Assembly: GCA_012837565.1 (NCBI GenBank)
Contig: DUQY01000077.1
Location: forward strand, 1-8,123
Direction of reading: 5' to 3'
DNA length: 8,123 nucleotides
DNA from: Bacteroidales bacterium
GTDB lineage: Bacteria; Bacteroidota; Bacteroidia; Bacteroidales; P3
The notes beneath the pieces were generated by a model. It had not been told where the DNA came from, did no database searches, and saw only the letters and a list, made by a program, of their open reading frames with translations. The position numbers and the translations under genes were made by a program. The first letter of the stretch is position 1, and each line of letters opens with the position of its first letter. Below, piece by piece: positions 4,406-8,123 of the stretch.

Positions 4406-5911
4406 ATGAAGATATTTGAACAAAACTCAAAACTAAAATGGATACTCTTTATCATTGCCTTTGCTTTGATAGGGTATTTCCTATGGGAAGTTAGCAAATT
4501 AATCTCCCAGCTAAGAATAGAGGAAAAGAAAAAAATTGAATTATGGGCTAATACCATTAGCAGGAAATCAGACCTTGTTCAACATACTGAAAGGTTCTTT
4601 AAGCAGGTAAAGGAAGAGGAAAGAAAAAGGGTAGAGCAATTTATTGAAGCCCACAAAATCATCCTACAACAACCCTTAGACAAGGAACTTGATTTCTATT
4701 TCCGTTTTATTTCTGACAACAGAACTATTCCTGTTATTATTACTGATGAGTTTAATAATATATCTCTTTCCCAAAATGTGAATTTACCCAAGACTTATAA
4801 GGTACTTGTTGGTGATTTATATAAGGAATTCTCTCAAAACCCTCCACTCCAATATGAGGTTTATGGTATGAAGTTTAAGCTCTACTACACCGAAAGCAGG
4901 GTTTATACTAATCTTCATAATGTGCTTTTAGACCTTTCCAAATCTCTTATTGACGAGGTAACGGTTAACTATGTTTTTGTTCCTGTTATTATTACCGACA
5001 CTACCAGAACCATTGTGTATTCGTCGGGGAATGTTAACCCTAGCAAGATAATTCAAGGAAATCTTCAGCTTACACTTAACCAAATGCAGGCAGTAAATAA
5101 GCCAATCCTTATCACACTTCCTGACAAAAGAAATGCCTATGTTTTCTATGAGGAATCTAATATCCTAAAAGTACTTAAGTATTATCCTATATTCTTTATA
5201 GTCATTGCCTTAATTATCATCTTTATTGCCTATCAGCTTTTCAACGCCATAAAACGCTCGGAACAAAACTCAGTTTGGGTGGGTATGAGTAGGGAAACTG
5301 CACACCAGCTCGGCACTCCAATTTCTTCACTTATGGCATGGGTGGAATACTTAAAACTCAACCCCGAAAATGAATCCTCGTGCAAGGAGATTACAAAAGA
5401 TATTCATCGCTTAGAGACAATAACTCAAAGGTTTTCTAAGATAGGCTCCAACCCAGAGCTAACAAAACAAGACCTTATTCCAATTATTAATAATGCTGTT
5501 GAATACTTAAGGACAAGGAGTTCTAAGAAGGTTGATTTCAAGTTGATTCTTCCTCAAGACAAAGCAATTATTTTACCTCTTAACGAATATCTTTTGGAAT
5601 GGGTGCTAGAAAACCTATGTAAAAACGCAATTGATGCAATGGGTGGAATAGGTGAGTTTAGTATAGAGTTAATTGATGAAACAAAGAGAATACACCTTGA
5701 TATATCCGATACAGGTAAGGGAATACCTAAGAGCTGTCAAAAGAATATCTTCCAACCAGGCTTCACATCCAAGAAAAGAGGATGGGGACTGGGACTTTCG
5801 CTTGCAAAAAGAATAATAGAGGAATACCATAAAGGGAGAATATTTGTGAAACAATCCTCACAAGGTAAAGGCACTACATTCCGTATAACCTTCCATAAAG
5901 AAGATTTTTAA
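4406..5911 (+). CDS. membrane sensor histidine kinase (orphan)
   Basis: The 501-residue protein has an N-terminal membrane helix (about 12-28), an extracytoplasmic or linker region (30-255) beginning with a charged, probably coiled segment (35-80), and a second helix (about 258-278). The kinase core follows: ETAHQLGTPISSL (297-309, phospho-acceptor H300), an N box with N403 and N407 (LENLCKNAIDAM), DTGKGIP (435-441), an F-like segment FQPGFTSKK, and GWGLGL (459-464) where many kinases have GTGLGL. Such kinases autophosphorylate on His and pass phosphate to a response regulator; no regulator gene is in this window, so its partner is unknown. The sensor region carries the motif PVIITD twice (109-114 and 193-198), hinting at two related sub-domains. 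The start precedes the first helix and follows a -7-like box by 8 bp. hemW starts 4 bp after its stop, so the two are almost surely co-transcribed. Confidence 0.93.
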   Translation: MKIFEQNSKLKWILFIIAFALIGYFLWEVSKLISQLRIEEKKKIELWANTISRKSDLVQHTERFFKQVKEEERKRVEQFIEAHKIILQQPLDKELDFYFRFISDNRTIPVIITDEFNNISLSQNVNLPKTYKVLVGDLYKEFSQNPPLQYEVYGMKFKLYYTESRVYTNLHNVLLDLSKSLIDEVTVNYVFVPVIITDTTRTIVYSSGNVNPSKIIQGNLQLTLNQMQAVNKPILITLPDKRNAYVFYEESNILKVLKYYPIFFIVIALIIIFIAYQLFNAIKRSEQNSVWVGMSRETAHQLGTPISSLMAWVEYLKLNPENESSCKEITKDIHRLETITQRFSKIGSNPELTKQDLIPIINNAVEYLRTRSSKKVDFKLILPQDKAIILPLNEYLLEWVLENLCKNAIDAMGGIGEFSIELIDETKRIHLDISDTGKGIPKSCQKNIFQPGFTSKKRGWGLGLSLAKRIIEEYHKGRIFVKQSSQGKGTTFRITFHKEDF

Positions 5912-5915
5912 TACC

Positions 5916-7067
5916 ATGTCTGGACTCTATATACATATACCATATTGCAAACAAAGGTGCATATACTGCGATTTCTATTCCTCTGCAACAAGAGAGGGAA
6001 AGAAAGAATATATTGATGCATTGATAAAAGAGTTTGAGCATAGGAAAGATGAAATAAAAGAGCCAATTACAACATTATACATAGGAGGAGGAACACCCAC
6101 TACCCTAACAAAAAAAGAGATAAGTTATTTTTTTTCTAATATCCTAAAAGACAAAGAAAAGTTTAATCTAAGCGAAATAACAATTGAAGCTAATCCCGAA
6201 AACCTAAGCCAAGACTATCTAGAGCATCTTATAAAAAACACTCCAATAAATAGGCTAAGCATAGGCATACAATCTTTCGACAATAAAGACCTAGAGACAA
6301 TTGGGAGAAAGCATAGCAAAGAAGATGCAATAAGAGCTGTTAAACAAGCCCAAGACTTAGGAATAAACAATATAAGTATAGATCTAATTTACAACCTTCC
6401 TCAAATGGATAATGAGAAATTGTTAAGCAATCTGGAAATTGCAAAAGGTTTAAATATCCAACACATATCAGCTTATAGTTTAATGGTAGAAGAAAACACA
6501 GCCTTAGATAAGCTAATTGAAAAAGGCAAACTAATACTTCCAAACGAAGAAGAACAAATAGAACAATACGACCTAACGATAGATTATTTAACTAAGAATG
6601 GGTTTGAACATTATGAAACATCAAGCTTTGCATCTCTAAGCAAATTGTCAAAAAACAAAGAATCAGCATTTAGGTCAAAACACAATTCATCTTATTGGAA
6701 TAACGTTCCCTATATAGGAGTTGGAGCATCAGCACATAGCTATAACCTAGAAGAAAGACGATGGAACGTATCGGATTTGAATGAATATATAGAAAAGATA
6801 AACAAAAACGAACCCTATTACGAAAAAGAATCTCTAAGCATAAAAGATAGGTATAATGAATATATAATAGTAGGCACAAGGATAAAAGAAGGACTAGATT
6901 CAAGCTATATTGAAAGCACATTTGCTCAATCTTTTTCAAAACATTTCCAGAGCCAAGCACAGAGCCTTCTAAAAGACAAACTACTAGAAAAGACAAATAA
7001 CAACTATACCTTAACCAAAGAAGGAGAACATATAGCAAATACAATAGCATTAAAGCTAATGAAATAA
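5916..7067 (+). CDS. hemW: radical SAM heme chaperone HemW (coproporphyrinogen oxidase-like)
   Basis: The 383-residue cytosolic protein begins MSGLYIHIPYC, the usual HemW start. It carries the radical-SAM cluster motif C11-x3-C15-x2-C18 followed by F20; HemW has Phe where true HemN has a fourth Cys, which argues for chaperone rather than oxygen-independent coproporphyrinogen III oxidase. Other family motifs are GGGTP (57-61), EANPE (91-95), SIGIQSF (115-121), GRKH (130-133), SKHNSSYW (254-261) and a HemN C-terminal-like region (about 310-383). HemW is known to bind heme and deliver it to proteins such as respiratory enzymes. Between YETSSFA and SKHNSSYW the protein has roughly ten extra residues (about 240-250, Ser/Lys-rich) compared with the form I recall. 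Isoleucine is mostly ATA and the coding strand is A-rich. It starts 4 bp after the kinase gene with no Shine-Dalgarno site, so translation is probably coupled. Confidence 0.94.
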   Translation: MSGLYIHIPYCKQRCIYCDFYSSATREGKKEYIDALIKEFEHRKDEIKEPITTLYIGGGTPTTLTKKEISYFFSNILKDKEKFNLSEITIEANPENLSQDYLEHLIKNTPINRLSIGIQSFDNKDLETIGRKHSKEDAIRAVKQAQDLGINNISIDLIYNLPQMDNEKLLSNLEIAKGLNIQHISAYSLMVEENTALDKLIEKGKLILPNEEEQIEQYDLTIDYLTKNGFEHYETSSFASLSKLSKNKESAFRSKHNSSYWNNVPYIGVGASAHSYNLEERRWNVSDLNEYIEKINKNEPYYEKESLSIKDRYNEYIIVGTRIKEGLDSSYIESTFAQSFSKHFQSQAQSLLKDKLLEKTNNNYTLTKEGEHIANTIALKLMK

Positions 7068-7090
7068 CAAATCATTAAAACCCAAAGACC

Positions 7091-7552
7091 ATGAATGCAA
7101 TACTATTTAGAGAAAAAGTTAAAATTGAGGCAGCCCCAGCAATCCTTTATGCACTCTCACAAGTAGTGAAAACCAATTTGGATGTACTAATAGAATGGAT
7201 GCACAAAGCAGGCATAGGAACAGTGAAACCATTACTAGAAGAAATGATATATTGCATCGATGCATTGATTGAAGAATCTGAAAAAGAGATAAACAACTTC
7301 ACTCCTCCCCAAACATTTGAAGTATATGGATTCACCGAAAAAACCATTACCATAAAAGTAAATCCCATGAGCCTATTTATGATAATCCAAGTAGTAAACC
7401 TCAACCGCAAAGTATTATTAGATAAAATAGTTATTCAGGATGAATCACTTGACTTTTCAGAAGATACCAACAAATGCCTAGATTCCATAATCGATTCTGC
7501 AAGCAAGCAAGCTGCAAGATCGCTCCGAGAATATGGAAGCCAGCTCAACTAA
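7091..7552 (+). CDS. uncharacterised 153-residue protein
   Basis: I do not recognise this protein. It has no signal peptide or membrane helix and should be cytosolic. Residues 10-68 look helical, with an amphipathic pattern (EAAPAILYALSQVV, LLEEMIYCIDALIEESEKE). Residues 75-92 (TFEVYGFTEKTITIKV) look like a beta hairpin. Residues 93-115 are hydrophobic helix and strand, and 122-150 are a charged helix (DTNKCLDSIIDSASKQAARSL). Two Cys (55, 129) are not in a metal-binding pattern. It starts 23 bp after hemW in the same direction and is the last gene of that operon. Its ordered codon use and clean start beyond hemW's stop support a real gene. A regulatory or adaptor role would be a guess. Confidence 0.8.
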   Translation: MNAILFREKVKIEAAPAILYALSQVVKTNLDVLIEWMHKAGIGTVKPLLEEMIYCIDALIEESEKEINNFTPPQTFEVYGFTEKTITIKVNPMSLFMIIQVVNLNRKVLLDKIVIQDESLDFSEDTNKCLDSIIDSASKQAARSLREYGSQLN

Positions 7553-8066
7553 GAGCGAAAACAAGCTAAAATTATCAACTCTCTGCATTAGATTCCTGAA
7601 TCTTCGTTTCATTTTATCAAAAACATATTTAAGCATTGAAAAAAGGAGTATTCTAAGCCCAAATATTGCGTTTCTTTTATCATGAAAGATGTTCACATTT
7701 TAAGCTAATAGCACCAAAAAGACATTCTTGAGATAGCATTTGAGGCATTAAATACTATTCATTAATCCATCTAACTTCAAACAAAAGATTTAATATTATT
7801 TATATATCATTATATGAATTGGTTAAGAGGAGGATTAAAAAAATGAATTTACACTAGATTTTGGCTGTTTCTTAGACGTTTTATCTGTAAAACCAATCAT
7901 AAATTTAGATTAAATCAAGCAAAAACATGCATTTTTACACCAAAATACATGATATATTAGAGATTTGTGCAATTGTTTCTTAGTTTATTTTCCAAGACAA
8001 CATATTGAATACAAACACAATAGACCTCGAAACAAATAATCATTGCTATATTTTCTTATTATTTTA
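7553..8066. other. AT-rich non-coding stretch
   Basis: No reading frame here looks like a gene. A 14-bp dyad AGATTC-CT-GAATCT (7590-7603) lies 38 bp past the last stop codon, but its loop is too tight and its T-run too broken for a convincing terminator. A small-ORF pair with an AGGAGG sequence lies at 7814-7857. Otherwise I see only AT-rich sequence with scattered short palindromes such as ATGCAT near 7927. It could hold a small RNA or decayed sequence, but nothing decides this. Confidence 0.6.
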
Positions 8067-8096
8067 TTGGTATAGTTGTTTTTTTATATAACTTTG
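8067..8096 (+). promoter_or_regulatory. Bacteroidota-type promoter pointing out of the window
   Basis: TTG (8067-8069) and TAACTTTG (8089-8096) are separated by 19 bp, matching both boxes and the spacing of the Bacteroidota sigma consensus. Transcription would start about 8100-8103 and run rightward. An ATG occurs at 8120-8122, but only one further base is visible, so whether it starts a gene cannot be judged. Confidence 0.55.
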
Positions 8097-8123
8097 TCGT
8101 GTTGTCCACTGTGCTTTTTATGG

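Noticed and set aside
6670..7050. 126-codon minus-strand frame, Leu/Tyr-rich and membrane-like
   Set aside because: It lies wholly antisense to conserved HemW sequence. Its Leu and Tyr richness follows from the A-rich, ATA-heavy hemW codons read backwards.
5916..7067. Oxygen-independent coproporphyrinogen oxidase (HemN)
   Set aside because: The motif is CxxxCxxC followed by D-F, without the fourth Cys of HemN, and the length and N-terminus fit HemW.
7590..7603. AGATTC-CT-GAATCT dyad as terminator of the hemW operon
   Set aside because: The 2-nt centre forces a short open stem, and the sequence after it (TCGTTTCATTTT) is not a clean T-run. It remains possible but unsupported.
7478..7696. 72-codon minus-strand frame near the end of the last operon gene
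   Set aside because: It overlaps the 3' end of the plus-strand gene at 7091-7552, has no recognisable motif, and has no promoter match upstream. It is likely a chance frame.

Overview
The window looks like a chromosomal segment of a low-GC member of the Bacteroidota, most likely Bacteroidales-like. The grounds are a C-terminal type IX secretion sorting domain, start codons preceded by A-rich stretches rather than Shine-Dalgarno sites, and promoter-like sequences that fit the TTG / TAnnTTTG pattern of this phylum. I cannot name a genus from the sequence alone.

Layout from left to right. Positions 1-383 (+) hold the 3' end of a GtrA-like membrane protein gene, which closes into a (TAAA)6 tract. 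Positions 480-1283 (+) encode a small exported protein with a type A T9SS sorting tail. Positions 1284-1821 are a convergent, non-coding, repeat-rich spacer. It contains two copies of a roughly 92-bp element that each end in a terminator hairpin, a strong 14-bp hairpin with a T-run, an extra copy of one hairpin arm, and a diverged 42-bp repeat. Positions 1822-4296 (-) hold a probable operon transcribed right to left: a DUF6913-like protein, then dapA (lysine and diaminopimelate branch), then class II fructose-bisphosphate aldolase. The gaps are only 22 and 32 bp. A divergent promoter region at 4297-4405 separates this from a second operon at 4406-7552 (+): an orphan membrane histidine kinase, the heme chaperone hemW (4-bp gap), and an unrecognised 153-residue protein (23-bp gap). 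Positions 7553-8119 are AT-rich and mostly featureless, ending in a good promoter match that points out of the right edge of the window.

Most of the window is housekeeping: central carbon metabolism, lysine or cell-wall precursor synthesis, heme handling, one sensor kinase and one surface protein. I did not find a defence island, CRISPR array, transposase, prophage or biosynthetic cluster. The parts that most deserve a second look are the repeated terminator-bearing element and hairpin cluster at 1302-1792, the orphan kinase with a duplicated motif in its extracytoplasmic region, the uncharacterised protein behind hemW, and a possible lack of lysine feedback in DapA. All promoter, terminator and small-RNA calls come from reading the sequence by eye, without folding or database searches.
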